This document shows positions 7,056 to 13,329 of a DNA stretch of 13,329 bases, piece by piece (the first letter of the stretch is position 1; each line of letters starts with the position of its first letter). The notes below the pieces were generated by a model that had not been told where the DNA came from, did no database searches, and saw only the letters and a program-made list of their open reading frames with translations. The DNA comes from Oribacterium parvum (GTDB lineage Bacteria > Bacillota > Clostridia > Lachnospirales > Lachnospiraceae): positions 1 to 13,329 of the forward strand of contig CALIEL010000379.1 in assembly GCA_938022235.1 (NCBI GenBank), in the 5' to 3' direction. The translations under genes were made by a program, and so were the position numbers.

Positions 7056-7069
7056 TTTCTCTTCCTACA

Positions 7070-7104
7070 TCTTGGAAAGGAAGTCATTTTCTCCCTTCCC
7101 AAGA
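7070..7104 (-). other. 14-bp RNA hairpin before the flavoprotein gene
   Basis: Arms 7070-7083 and 7091-7104 enclose a 7-base loop. On the plus strand two positions are A-C mismatches. In the minus-strand RNA the same positions are G-U pairs, so all 14 pairs form. No T run follows, so this is not an ordinary terminator. It ends a few bases before the flavoprotein ribosome binding site, and could act in mRNA processing, stability or translation control. Confidence 0.7.
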
Positions 7105-7108
7105 CATT

Positions 7109-7127
7109 CCTTCCTATTTCAAGAAGG
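7109..7127 (-). other. Second, smaller RNA hairpin after aspartate kinase
   Basis: Arms 7109-7115 and 7121-7127 form seven pairs over a 5-base loop in the minus-strand RNA, one of them G-U (an A-C mismatch on the plus strand). It lies about 20 bases past the aspartate kinase stop codon and four bases before the larger hairpin at 7070-7104. No T run follows it. Confidence 0.5.
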
Positions 7128-7146
7128 CTTTTCTGCTACAAAAAAT

Positions 7147-8463
7147 TTATACCGATAAAACAAACATATTGTAAATCGCCTTAATCGCCGCATTGAAGTC
7201 TTCGTTTTTCACACCGATAATGATGTTGTACTCGGAAGAGCCCTGGTCGATCATCTTGATATTAATGTACTCATGAGCAAGGGCAGAGAAAATACGTCCT
7301 GCCACACCGCGAGAGGACTTCATTCCTCGTCCTACAACCGCAATCAGGGACAAATCCGCCTCCAATTCAATCAGATCCGGATTAACTGCCCTCTGGATTC
7401 CCTGTAAAACCTTCTGTTCATGGGATTCCAGCTCCTCCTGATGAATGAACAGAGTTAAGGTATCGATACCGGAAGGAGTGTGTTCTACGGAAATACCGTT
7501 CTCCTCGATTACGGAAAGCACCTTTCGAATAAATCCGATTTCCGCGTTCATCATGGCTTTTTCAATGTTGATGGAGCAGAAATTCTTCTTTCCGGCAATT
7601 CCGGTAATGATAAATCTGGGCTTTTTCAGGGTATTGGCCACAATCATGGTGCCGTGATCCTGGGTTGCATTGGTGTTTTTAATCTGGATGGGAATTCCCT
7701 CTTTTCGTACCGGAAAGATGGCATCCTCATGGAGAACACCGGCTCCCATATAGCTAAGCTCTCGTAATTCTCTGTAGGTGATGTAATCGATAACTTCCGA
7801 GTTTTTTACGATGCGAGGATCCGCCACCAGGAAGCCTGATACATCGGTCCAGTTTTCATAAAGATCCGCATGAACTGCCGCAGCAATCAATGAACCGGTA
7901 ACATCTGAGCCTCCTCTGGAGAAGGTAATGGTTGCTCCCTCCCCATTGGCTCCGTAGAAGCCGGGGATTACCGCATAGTCCAAGTCCTTTAAGACCTCTC
8001 TGGACATTATCTCCGTTTTTTCAAAATCGCAGCTTCCGTCCTCTAAAAAGAAAATCATATCCTTGGCATCCACAAAGGGAAAGCCCAAGAAATCCGCCAT
8101 ACACTTGGCATTTAAATATTCTCCCCGGGATGCGGCATAGTCTCTGCTCTCTCCTGCCAGAAGCTTCTCGTAAATCTCCCGAAAATCATCCTCCAGAGAA
8201 AGGGACAAATCCAAATCGGAAATAATATCCCGGAAACGATTTTTAATCTTCTCTAAAATTTCCTCTGCACCGGACTTGTTCTGTACCGCATCATATAAAG
8301 ACAGCAACAAATCTGTCACCTTCGTATCCTTATCATTTCGTTTTCCCGGTGCGGAAACCACAATATAGTGTCTTTCCCGATCCTCCATAACGATTTCTTT
8401 TACCTTACGAAACTGTTCTCCGCTGGCGCAGGAGCTTCCTCCGAATTTTGCAATTTTCAGCAT
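7147..8463 (-). CDS. Aspartate kinase with C-terminal ACT domains
   Basis: Encodes 438 residues of monofunctional aspartokinase, which phosphorylates aspartate in the first step toward lysine, threonine and methionine. The kinase domain opens with KFGGSS at residues 6-11 and contains the family segment ending TFSRGGSDVTG around residue 190. Two ACT-type regulatory regions follow: one near MNAEIGFIRKVLSVIEENG and another near VAGRIFSALAHEYINIKMID and QGSSEYNIIIGV. These sense end-product amino acids, but the effector cannot be read from sequence. The start ATG at 8463 has AAGGA seven bases upstream. The gene appears to be first in a unit driven by the promoter at 8509-8537. I see no lysine riboswitch or T-box in the roughly 125 bases upstream, so control is probably at enzyme level or by a repressor. 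Confidence 0.95.
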   Translation of the reverse strand: MLKIAKFGGSSCASGEQFRKVKEIVMEDRERHYIVVSAPGKRNDKDTKVTDLLLSLYDAVQNKSGAEEILEKIKNRFRDIISDLDLSLSLEDDFREIYEKLLAGESRDYAASRGEYLNAKCMADFLGFPFVDAKDMIFFLEDGSCDFEKTEIMSREVLKDLDYAVIPGFYGANGEGATITFSRGGSDVTGSLIAAAVHADLYENWTDVSGFLVADPRIVKNSEVIDYITYRELRELSYMGAGVLHEDAIFPVRKEGIPIQIKNTNATQDHGTMIVANTLKKPRFIITGIAGKKNFCSINIEKAMMNAEIGFIRKVLSVIEENGISVEHTPSGIDTLTLFIHQEELESHEQKVLQGIQRAVNPDLIELEADLSLIAVVGRGMKSSRGVAGRIFSALAHEYINIKMIDQGSSEYNIIIGVKNEDFNAAIKAIYNMFVLSV

Positions 8464-8508
8464 CCCTTTTTCCTTCTCTCTTTTATACTTTCCTTTGTTT
8501 CAAAATTT

Positions 8509-8537
8509 TTTATATTTCTAGCTTACTTCTCTCTAAA
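8509..8537 (-). promoter_or_regulatory. Probable promoter for the aspartate kinase unit
   Basis: A -35-like TTTAGA (8532-8537) and a -10 TATAAA (8509-8514) are 17 bases apart, placing the start near 8502 and giving a leader of about 40 bases. A competing pair, TTGCAG with TAAGCT, lies slightly upstream but has a poorer -10. The site follows the terminator of the ABC unit, where a new promoter is expected. Confidence 0.6.
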
Positions 8538-8559
8538 CTTAACTGCAAATCTTCCCGAC

Positions 8560-8569
8560 TTCCGCGGAA
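8560..8569. repeat. Perfect 10-base palindrome TTCCGCGGAA
   Basis: A perfect GC-rich palindrome in an otherwise AT-rich gap, about 22 bases upstream of the -35 box proposed for aspartate kinase and 18 bases beyond the terminator T run of the ABC unit. Position and symmetry fit a regulator site, but no known operator is recognised and chance cannot be excluded. Confidence 0.3.
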
Positions 8570-8587
8570 AATCCCTGATAAGAATAG

Positions 8588-8622
8588 AAAAAGAATGGGG
8601 AAATTGTATCATTTCCCCATTC
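8588..8622 (-). terminator. Strong terminator of the ABC/surface-protein unit
   Basis: On the minus strand a perfect 12-bp stem, GAATGGGGAAAT with ATTTCCCCATTC, closes a 6-base loop (8593-8622) and is followed by TTTTTCT (8588-8592 and beyond). It lies about 80 bases past the permease stop codon and should isolate the ABC unit from aspartate kinase. Confidence 0.95.
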
Positions 8623-8701
8623 ATAAAACAAGGTTTAGAGGGCTTAGTTTTCACTCTTCTGCCTTCTCTAAGACAATTCTATATTTCTTTATACTGATTC
8701 C

Positions 8702-10063
8702 TTACTCGTTTCGGATAGCCGCAAGAGGACTTAACTTCATGGCTCTTACAGAGGGGAAGTAGCCGGATAGCATACCCACCAGCATGGCAAAGCCGATAGC
8801 AAAAAGAGCAAGCCAAGCCGGAATCAGGGAAAGCTGTCCTTCTCCGCCATTGGTAAAGCCGCTCAGCACATCGCTTCCTCCGCCGCCGGTTAAACTGTTG
8901 ATGATAGCGGAAATACCGTAGCTTAGGACAATTCCGATTAAGCCTCCGAAAAATCCGATAAGGGCGGATTCTGTCAGGAACATATTCCGGATATCTCCCA
9001 TATCACATCCCAAAACCTTCATTACACCGATTTCCTTGGTTCTTTCGAAAATGGACATCATCATGGTGTTCATGATTCCGATGGCTGCAACCAGTAAGGA
9101 AACTGCACCGATACCTCCCAAAACCATCTGTACCATGTTGATGGAGTCCTGGCTTTGCTTTAACCATTCCAGGTTAGAGTATGCAGAGTACCCCATATCC
9201 GTAATCGTCTTCTGAACCTCGGATACATTTTTCATATCATCTACGAAAACATAGGCTTCATCGTAGACATAGTAACGAAGAGGCTTTCCGTTCTTTCCCG
9301 TCTTGGGATCCGGAACCAGGTCCTTCTTATAAATCTTCTTTAAGAAAGCTTTCAGGGTGTCAATATCCGCATAGGCATACATGGATTCCTCACTGTAATC
9401 CTCTGCTGTACCTTCCATGATACCGGCTGTCTTAAGAATGTATTTTTTCTGAGGCTTATTGTTTGCTGTCTCCGGCTGGTCTTTGCTGACTCCGTTAGGA
9501 TTGGATACCTGCTTTTCCGGGAAAATGTAGAAAATAGTATCCTTCATAGGGTTGGCCACATAACTGTCCTGCCAGTTCTTCACCTTATGAAAGGAGCTTC
9601 CTACCGTATTGCCGTAGACCAATGTCAGTTCAGAATCTCCGGCAGGAGGTGTAGTTCCCTCCTTTAATTTCATCTGAGAAAAATACGCCTGAGAAACCCC
9701 CCGAATACTGTAATTGGCCTCATAGGCTCCGAATTTTGCGGTAATCGGCACCTCCAGGGAGGGGGAAACACCGGTTACATGGGGGATAGTCTCCAATTGC
9801 TTCAGGCTGTCATCCGTTAGCTGTACCGCCGCTTTTTTACCGGTATTATCCGCCATTCCTCCGTAATTACTAATGTTAATTTTCGTTAGCGACCCGGAGT
9901 TTTTAAAGGACTGCAAAAGAGATTCACTCATCCCTAGTCCCAGACTCACCATGACTACAATGGAGGAAGTACCGATGACTACACCCAAAACCGTAAGTAC
10001 CGTTCGAAACTTTCTTCGTTTTAAGTTGTTAATGGCCAAGAGAAATAAATCTACTACCTTCAT
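8702..10063 (-). CDS. ABC transporter permease, MacB/FtsX family
   Basis: Encodes 453 residues with the MacB layout. A cytoplasmic N-terminus and first membrane helix (about 21-42) are followed by a large extracytoplasmic domain (about 45-305) and three C-terminal helices (about 310-335, 362-389 and 411-436). The loop after helix two has the conserved ERTKEIGVMKVLG, and the protein ends with the typical MKLSPLAAIRNE. MacB-type permeases do not import solutes; they couple cytoplasmic ATP hydrolysis to movements of outer-face domains, driving efflux, lipoprotein extraction or signalling. The ATG abuts the stop codon of the surface-protein gene with no gap (TAAATG), so translation is coupled. 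The partner ATPase is two genes upstream. The substrate is unknown. Its single cysteine lies on the cytoplasmic side. Confidence 0.93.
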   Translation of the reverse strand: MKVVDLFLLAINNLKRRKFRTVLTVLGVVIGTSSIVVMVSLGLGMSESLLQSFKNSGSLTKINISNYGGMADNTGKKAAVQLTDDSLKQLETIPHVTGVSPSLEVPITAKFGAYEANYSIRGVSQAYFSQMKLKEGTTPPAGDSELTLVYGNTVGSSFHKVKNWQDSYVANPMKDTIFYIFPEKQVSNPNGVSKDQPETANNKPQKKYILKTAGIMEGTAEDYSEESMYAYADIDTLKAFLKKIYKKDLVPDPKTGKNGKPLRYYVYDEAYVFVDDMKNVSEVQKTITDMGYSAYSNLEWLKQSQDSINMVQMVLGGIGAVSLLVAAIGIMNTMMMSIFERTKEIGVMKVLGCDMGDIRNMFLTESALIGFFGGLIGIVLSYGISAIINSLTGGGGSDVLSGFTNGGEGQLSLIPAWLALFAIGFAMLVGMLSGYFPSVRAMKLSPLAAIRNE

Positions 10064-12166
10064 TTAGCTCTTCTTTCTTTTCTTACGGATGAAATAGGCG
10101 GCTCCTCCCACAACAGCAACTACTGCTCCTCCTATGCCAATACCCTTAATCGGTAGGGATGAAGTCGGTTTTGTTTCTGTAAGATCTCTGCTGGCTCCAC
10201 CCGCATCATCCATGGATTCGGCCTCCGCCGCTTCCGTTACCGTCAAAGTAATTTCGGTTTTTTCCGTGGCCTTATTTCCGTTTACATCCTCATAGGAAAT
10301 CTCTACAGGAATGGTAGTCTCCCCATCCGTTGCCTTAACGGCGGAAAGCATAACATCCACGGATCCTGTTTCTCCTGGCTTAATATTTCCTACATAAGCC
10401 GTGGTCTTTTTGATGTAGTCATTTTCAAAATTGGCGGTAACATTGTAGAGCATTACACGTCCGGTATTGTTGATACTGAACATGGCGTTGGCTTCATTGC
10501 CCACAGGCACACTGGAGGGATTCACATCAAAGTTGGAAAATCCCATTCTTGCCACCTGATTAACCGGAATATCAATATCCACCTTCTCCTCCGCATTCTT
10601 AAAGTCGGGAGAATCGTATTTTTCATTAATAGTCAAAATATAAGATTTGGGATCCACTCCTGCATTGGCCTTTACATTCAGTCTAAGCTCCGTGCTGGCT
10701 CCCGCCGCAAGGGAATTCACCACGTAGGAGTTGGAACCTTCGGAAATGGCAAACACGGTCTGTTCCTGAGCCTTTTCCGAGGTCAGGGTAAAGAGAATAT
10801 TGCTTGCCGCAATGGAGCTGGATGCATTTTTCATATTTAAAATCAAGGTGAACTCGTCTCCGGCATAAACCTTTTCCGGCTCCGTTCTGTAGGAATCCAC
10901 AATGATTCTGGCCTTACTACGGTCGTTGGCATTAAAGTCTCTCAGCTTTTCCTTCTCCACATCCACCATATTGGGGTTCTTTACATTAACAAAGAAGGAG
11001 TAGGTATCCGTAACAGACACCGTACTTCCCGGCGCCAGCTTATAGCTTACCGTATAGGACAGGGGATAAAATCCGGTGGCAGCGTTTTGCTTAATGGCCA
11101 TGGAATAAGCAGGAGAAATCACCTCTCCCTTTTCCACCTTAGCATAGTCTCTGTCGTAGTTGGATTCATTAATGGAGAAGGGGAAATCCTTCACCGCCTC
11201 CGCCTTTGCCGCAGCGGTAAGCTGTACAGCTTCCTTTTCCGCCAAAGACATATTCATCTTAATCTTTACATCATAAAGAGTTTTTCCACTTTGGTTTCGG
11301 AAGTTCACATTGTAGTTCATGGCAGTTGGATAGGTTCCCACGGGAGTACTCTGGTTCTCTCCCACCACAAAGGCCTGGGCCACAGTCTTGGTTCCGGAAT
11401 CCTTTACCTCTCCGCTTTCCGTGATGAAAACGTTTACAAACTCGGTTTTATTCTGAGTCTGGCTAGCTCCCGGTACATCATACCAGATGGTAAAGGGTAC
11501 ACCGAAATAGCCGTCACTGGTATTTCCGTTGCTGTCCTTCATCTTCAATGCATCGGAACGGACATTCACCTTAAAGGATAGCTCCTTATATTCTCCTTTC
11601 TTGAGGCTTCCCAATTTCTGCTCCTGGGTGAAAAGAGATGCATTCACTTCGAAGGGATAAACTCCTCCATCCACCGGATAAACATAGTTCAGACCATTGT
11701 TATAGGCATTGTTTTTTCCGGCCTTATAGCCCTCTTCCCAGGCATCCTTCTGTGCCTCGCCCTGCTCATCTTCATCGGAAGAATCCTTGTAAGGATTGTT
11801 CTTTTGTGTCTTTTGGGGGCTGTTCTGAGTAGTCAGGTAGCTTTGGTCATTGGATAAACGCACTCTGACGTTATTAATCACATCGGAATTGGGATTACTT
11901 AAACCGTTTAAGCCGTTGTAACCGATACGAACCTTTACTTCCATTTCCTGCCCAGGATAGCCTGTGGGCACATCCTGCACATCATGAATAAAGGTATTTA
12001 GATTGGTATTCACATAGCCGGCATAGCTTCTTTGACTAAAAAACGGAAGCATAAGGCTAAGACACAAAAAGAGTGAAAATAGGGTTTTCCCCATGTTTTT
12101 CTTTCTATCGATTGTCTTGGTGAACCCCTTCGACATCTTCTTACTGCTGTTATTTATCTCTTTCAT
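10064..12166 (-). CDS. Secreted, membrane-anchored protein with repeated Ig-like (COG1361/CARDB/NEW3-like) domains
   Basis: Encodes 700 residues. A signal peptide with a long charged n-region (1-28) and hydrophobic core (29-43) probably ends at SYA-GY, after residue 49. Four beta-rich segments follow at about 52-248, 262-397, 418-535 and 540-645. Segments two and four share a motif, TPVGTYPTAMNYNVNFRNQSG near 275 and VPVGNEANAMFSINNTGR near 553, each followed by LYxV. A linker and one helix (672-693) with an RKKRKKS tail anchor the protein, leaving its bulk outside the membrane. The mature part has no cysteine. Such domains occur in S-layer-like proteins, but the function here is unknown. The start has AAGGAG seven bases upstream, inside the 14-base gap after the ATPase gene. 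Lying between ATPase and permease, it is probably a working partner of the transporter, perhaps in the place MacA-type adaptors hold elsewhere. Confidence 0.85.
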   Translation of the reverse strand: MKEINNSSKKMSKGFTKTIDRKKNMGKTLFSLFLCLSLMLPFFSQRSYAGYVNTNLNTFIHDVQDVPTGYPGQEMEVKVRIGYNGLNGLSNPNSDVINNVRVRLSNDQSYLTTQNSPQKTQKNNPYKDSSDEDEQGEAQKDAWEEGYKAGKNNAYNNGLNYVYPVDGGVYPFEVNASLFTQEQKLGSLKKGEYKELSFKVNVRSDALKMKDSNGNTSDGYFGVPFTIWYDVPGASQTQNKTEFVNVFITESGEVKDSGTKTVAQAFVVGENQSTPVGTYPTAMNYNVNFRNQSGKTLYDVKIKMNMSLAEKEAVQLTAAAKAEAVKDFPFSINESNYDRDYAKVEKGEVISPAYSMAIKQNAATGFYPLSYTVSYKLAPGSTVSVTDTYSFFVNVKNPNMVDVEKEKLRDFNANDRSKARIIVDSYRTEPEKVYAGDEFTLILNMKNASSSIAASNILFTLTSEKAQEQTVFAISEGSNSYVVNSLAAGASTELRLNVKANAGVDPKSYILTINEKYDSPDFKNAEEKVDIDIPVNQVARMGFSNFDVNPSSVPVGNEANAMFSINNTGRVMLYNVTANFENDYIKKTTAYVGNIKPGETGSVDVMLSAVKATDGETTIPVEISYEDVNGNKATEKTEITLTVTEAAEAESMDDAGGASRDLTETKPTSSLPIKGIGIGGAVVAVVGGAAYFIRKKRKKS

Positions 12167-12180
12167 CTTGCTTCTCCTTC

Positions 12181-12987
12181 TTACTGCTTCGCCGCATTAT
12201 CTTTTATCTTTGGAAAATCCGCCGTTTCCTCCGGCTTATCCACAACGGTATAGGGCGGGGCACCGTTTTCCCGTAAAATTTCTTCTTCGATTTTGCTTTC
12301 TTTTCGAATGACGGTTTCCACAATCCTTCCGTCCACCACTCTTAACTGTCGGTCAGCCCAGGATGCGATATGGGGATCATGGGTAACCATAATCAGAGTT
12401 TTTCTTTGCTTTTCTACAATGTTTCGCATCAAGGCCAAAACCTCTTCGGTGGTATGGGAATCCAGGTTTCCGGTAGGCTCGTCCGCAAATATAATTTCCG
12501 GATCAATCACCAAGGCCCTGGCTATACCCACTCTTTGCTGCTGTCCTCCGGACATCTGGTTGGGAGAACGGTTGGCTTCCTTTCCGATGTTCATAAGTTC
12601 CAGATATTCCAAAGCCTTTTTGTTTCTTTCCTCTTTGGAAACCCCTCGAAACATCAGTGGCATAGCTACATTTTCCATAGCATTTAGAAAGGGAATCAGG
12701 TTGTAGCTTTGGAAAATGAAGCCTACATGCATCCTTCGAAAAGCCACCAGCTGTTTCTCATTCATTTTTTCAATGGACTCTCCGGTAATGGTGATGCTGC
12801 ACTTACTGGGCTTTTCCAGACCTGCCAGCATATTCAGGCAGGTTGACTTTCCGGAACCTGAGGTACCCACAATGGCAATGAATTCGCCCTGATAGATGTC
12901 AAAGTTCAATCCGTTTAAGGCATATACCTCCGTATCCCCTATCTTGAATATTTTATATAAATCCCTCACGGAAATAATGGGTTCCAT
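12181..12987 (-). CDS. ABC transporter ATPase, MacB/LolD type
   Basis: Encodes 268 residues. Visible motifs are Walker A GTSGSGKST (41-49), Q-loop Gln93 in FIFQSYNL, signature MSGGQQQR (145-152), Walker B IIFADEPTG (165-173) and the switch His203 in VTHD. The signature begins Met rather than the usual Leu, a mild change. This is the family that powers MacB, LolCDE and FtsEX-type complexes, and it pairs with the permease encoded two genes downstream. About 40 residues after the ATPase core (228-268) form a charged tail not needed for catalysis; its role is unknown. The start has AAGGA a few bases upstream and follows a promoter at 13034-13062. The gap to the surface-protein gene is 14 bases, so the three genes form one unit. 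Confidence 0.95.
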   Translation of the reverse strand: MEPIISVRDLYKIFKIGDTEVYALNGLNFDIYQGEFIAIVGTSGSGKSTCLNMLAGLEKPSKCSITITGESIEKMNEKQLVAFRRMHVGFIFQSYNLIPFLNAMENVAMPLMFRGVSKEERNKKALEYLELMNIGKEANRSPNQMSGGQQQRVGIARALVIDPEIIFADEPTGNLDSHTTEEVLALMRNIVEKQRKTLIMVTHDPHIASWADRQLRVVDGRIVETVIRKESKIEEEILRENGAPPYTVVDKPEETADFPKIKDNAAKQ

Positions 12988-13033
12988 TTTTTTCCTTTCT
13001 ATGCGAAAAGCCTACTTTCCCTAATATTAAGCT

Positions 13034-13062
13034 AGTATAGAGGATAGCCCCTTCCTACGCAA
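13034..13062 (-). promoter_or_regulatory. Promoter of the ABC/surface-protein unit
   Basis: The -35 box TTGCGT (13057-13062) and -10 box TATACT (13034-13039) are 17 bases apart. The start should fall near 13027, giving a leader of about 40 bases before the ATPase ATG at 12987. The site lies just past the serS terminator, so the unit has its own start. Confidence 0.75.
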
Positions 13063-13083
13063 TGAGAATGTTTTCACAACGAT

Positions 13084-13117
13084 AAAACCGCTTCTTCTGA
13101 TAGGACAAAAGAAGCGG
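13084..13117 (-). terminator. Rho-independent terminator after serS
   Basis: On the minus strand CCGCTTCTT (13109-13117) pairs perfectly with AAGAAGCGG (13088-13096) over a 12-base loop and is followed by TTTTATC. It lies about 30 bases beyond the serS stop codon. Confidence 0.88.
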
Positions 13118-13146
13118 CATCACCGTTACAATATTTGTAAAAAACT

Positions 13147-13329
13147 TTATTTTAATGCATTTTTTTCTTTTTCTACGGAATTGAACTTGGGAACCAAAAC
13201 TTCCTTGCCACCCATATAGGGCTGTAAAGCCTTAGGAATGGTTACCGTTCCGTCTTCCTGTAAATGGTTCTCCAGGAAAGCAATCAGCATTCTGGGGGGT
13301 GCCACGCAGGTATTGTTTAAGGTAAAGGC
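13147..13329 (-). CDS. serS: Seryl-tRNA synthetase, C-terminal end only
   Basis: The last 60 codons run in from the right edge and stop with TAA at 13147-13149. The translation includes FTLNNTCVAPPRMLIAFLEN, which matches class II motif 3 of seryl-tRNA synthetase with the conserved Arg (residue 13 of this fragment). It also includes DGTVTIPKALQPYMGGKEV, the usual C-terminal strand and PYMGG turn. The enzyme charges tRNA-Ser with serine and probably also makes Ser-tRNA-Sec if the organism uses selenocysteine. The motif 3 wording (TCVAPPRM) differs from the LAVGRT form of many bacteria, pointing to a sub-branch. The rest of the gene lies outside the window. A terminator follows, so it is not in the ABC unit. 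Confidence 0.93.
   Translation of the reverse strand, partial: AFTLNNTCVAPPRMLIAFLENHLQEDGTVTIPKALQPYMGGKEVLVPKFNSVEKEKNALK

Noticed and set aside
7070..7104. Hairpin considered as a terminator after aspartate kinase.
   Set aside because: No T run follows on the minus strand, and the next gene starts about 15 bases later, so it was listed as a structured RNA element instead.
8464..8587. Possible lysine riboswitch or T-box upstream of aspartate kinase.
   Set aside because: The gap is only about 125 bases before the upstream terminator and shows no conserved riboswitch core, T-box motif or antiterminator pair.
11087..11581. A 164-codon plus-strand open frame opposite the surface-protein gene.
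   Set aside because: It lies wholly inside a well-supported gene on the other strand, has no recognisable domain and no convincing ribosome binding site.
13126..13140. Inverted repeat TTACAA/TTGTAA just after the serS stop codon.
   Set aside because: It is short and AT-rich and lies between the stop codon and the terminator, where a regulatory site is not expected. Probably chance.

Overview
The window is a housekeeping block from a low-to-mid GC Gram-positive bacterium, most likely a member of the Clostridia close to Lachnospiraceae. Four things suggest this: strong GGAGG-type ribosome binding sites, a four-repeat S1-type ribosomal protein encoded directly behind ispH (a clostridial arrangement), a tig-clpP-clpX order, and the general look of the proteins. 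The genus cannot be fixed from the sequence alone. Every gene I accept lies on the minus strand, so the window reads from right to left. No gene-free stretch exceeds 300 bases; the longest, between the ABC permease and aspartate kinase, is 238 bases and holds a terminator and a promoter.

In transcription order the window holds four or five units. (1) The 3' end of serS (13147-13329), closed by a terminator. (2) A self-contained three-gene ABC unit with its own promoter (13034-13062) and a very strong terminator (8588-8622). It encodes a MacB/LolD-type ATPase, a 700-residue secreted protein anchored by a C-terminal helix, and a MacB/FtsX-type permease. (3) A promoter at about 8509-8537 leading into aspartate kinase, an HI0933/YhiN-type flavoprotein, cmk, ispH and an S1-domain protein, ended by a strong GC-rich terminator (2983-3010). 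The last three genes are tightly packed: there is a 1-base gap between cmk and ispH and a 20-base overlap between ispH and the S1 gene. (4) A CYTH-domain gene carrying an in-frame run of 8-9 residue repeats inserted in its catalytic fold. (5) tig, with a clear extended -10 promoter and its own terminator, followed by clpP and the first codons of clpX (chaperone, protease and unfoldase).

The core genes serve translation (serS, S1 protein), nucleotide and isoprenoid metabolism (cmk, ispH), amino-acid synthesis (aspartate kinase) and protein quality control (tig, clpP, clpX). The least ordinary items are the ABC/surface-protein unit, the repeat insert in the CYTH protein, a tandem pair of RNA hairpins between aspartate kinase and the flavoprotein, and a 12-base degenerate tandem repeat upstream of cmk. 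I see no CRISPR array, insertion sequence, tRNA, rRNA or phage gene. I do not see convincing evidence for a wholly new system; the ABC/surface-protein unit is the best candidate for unassigned biology.
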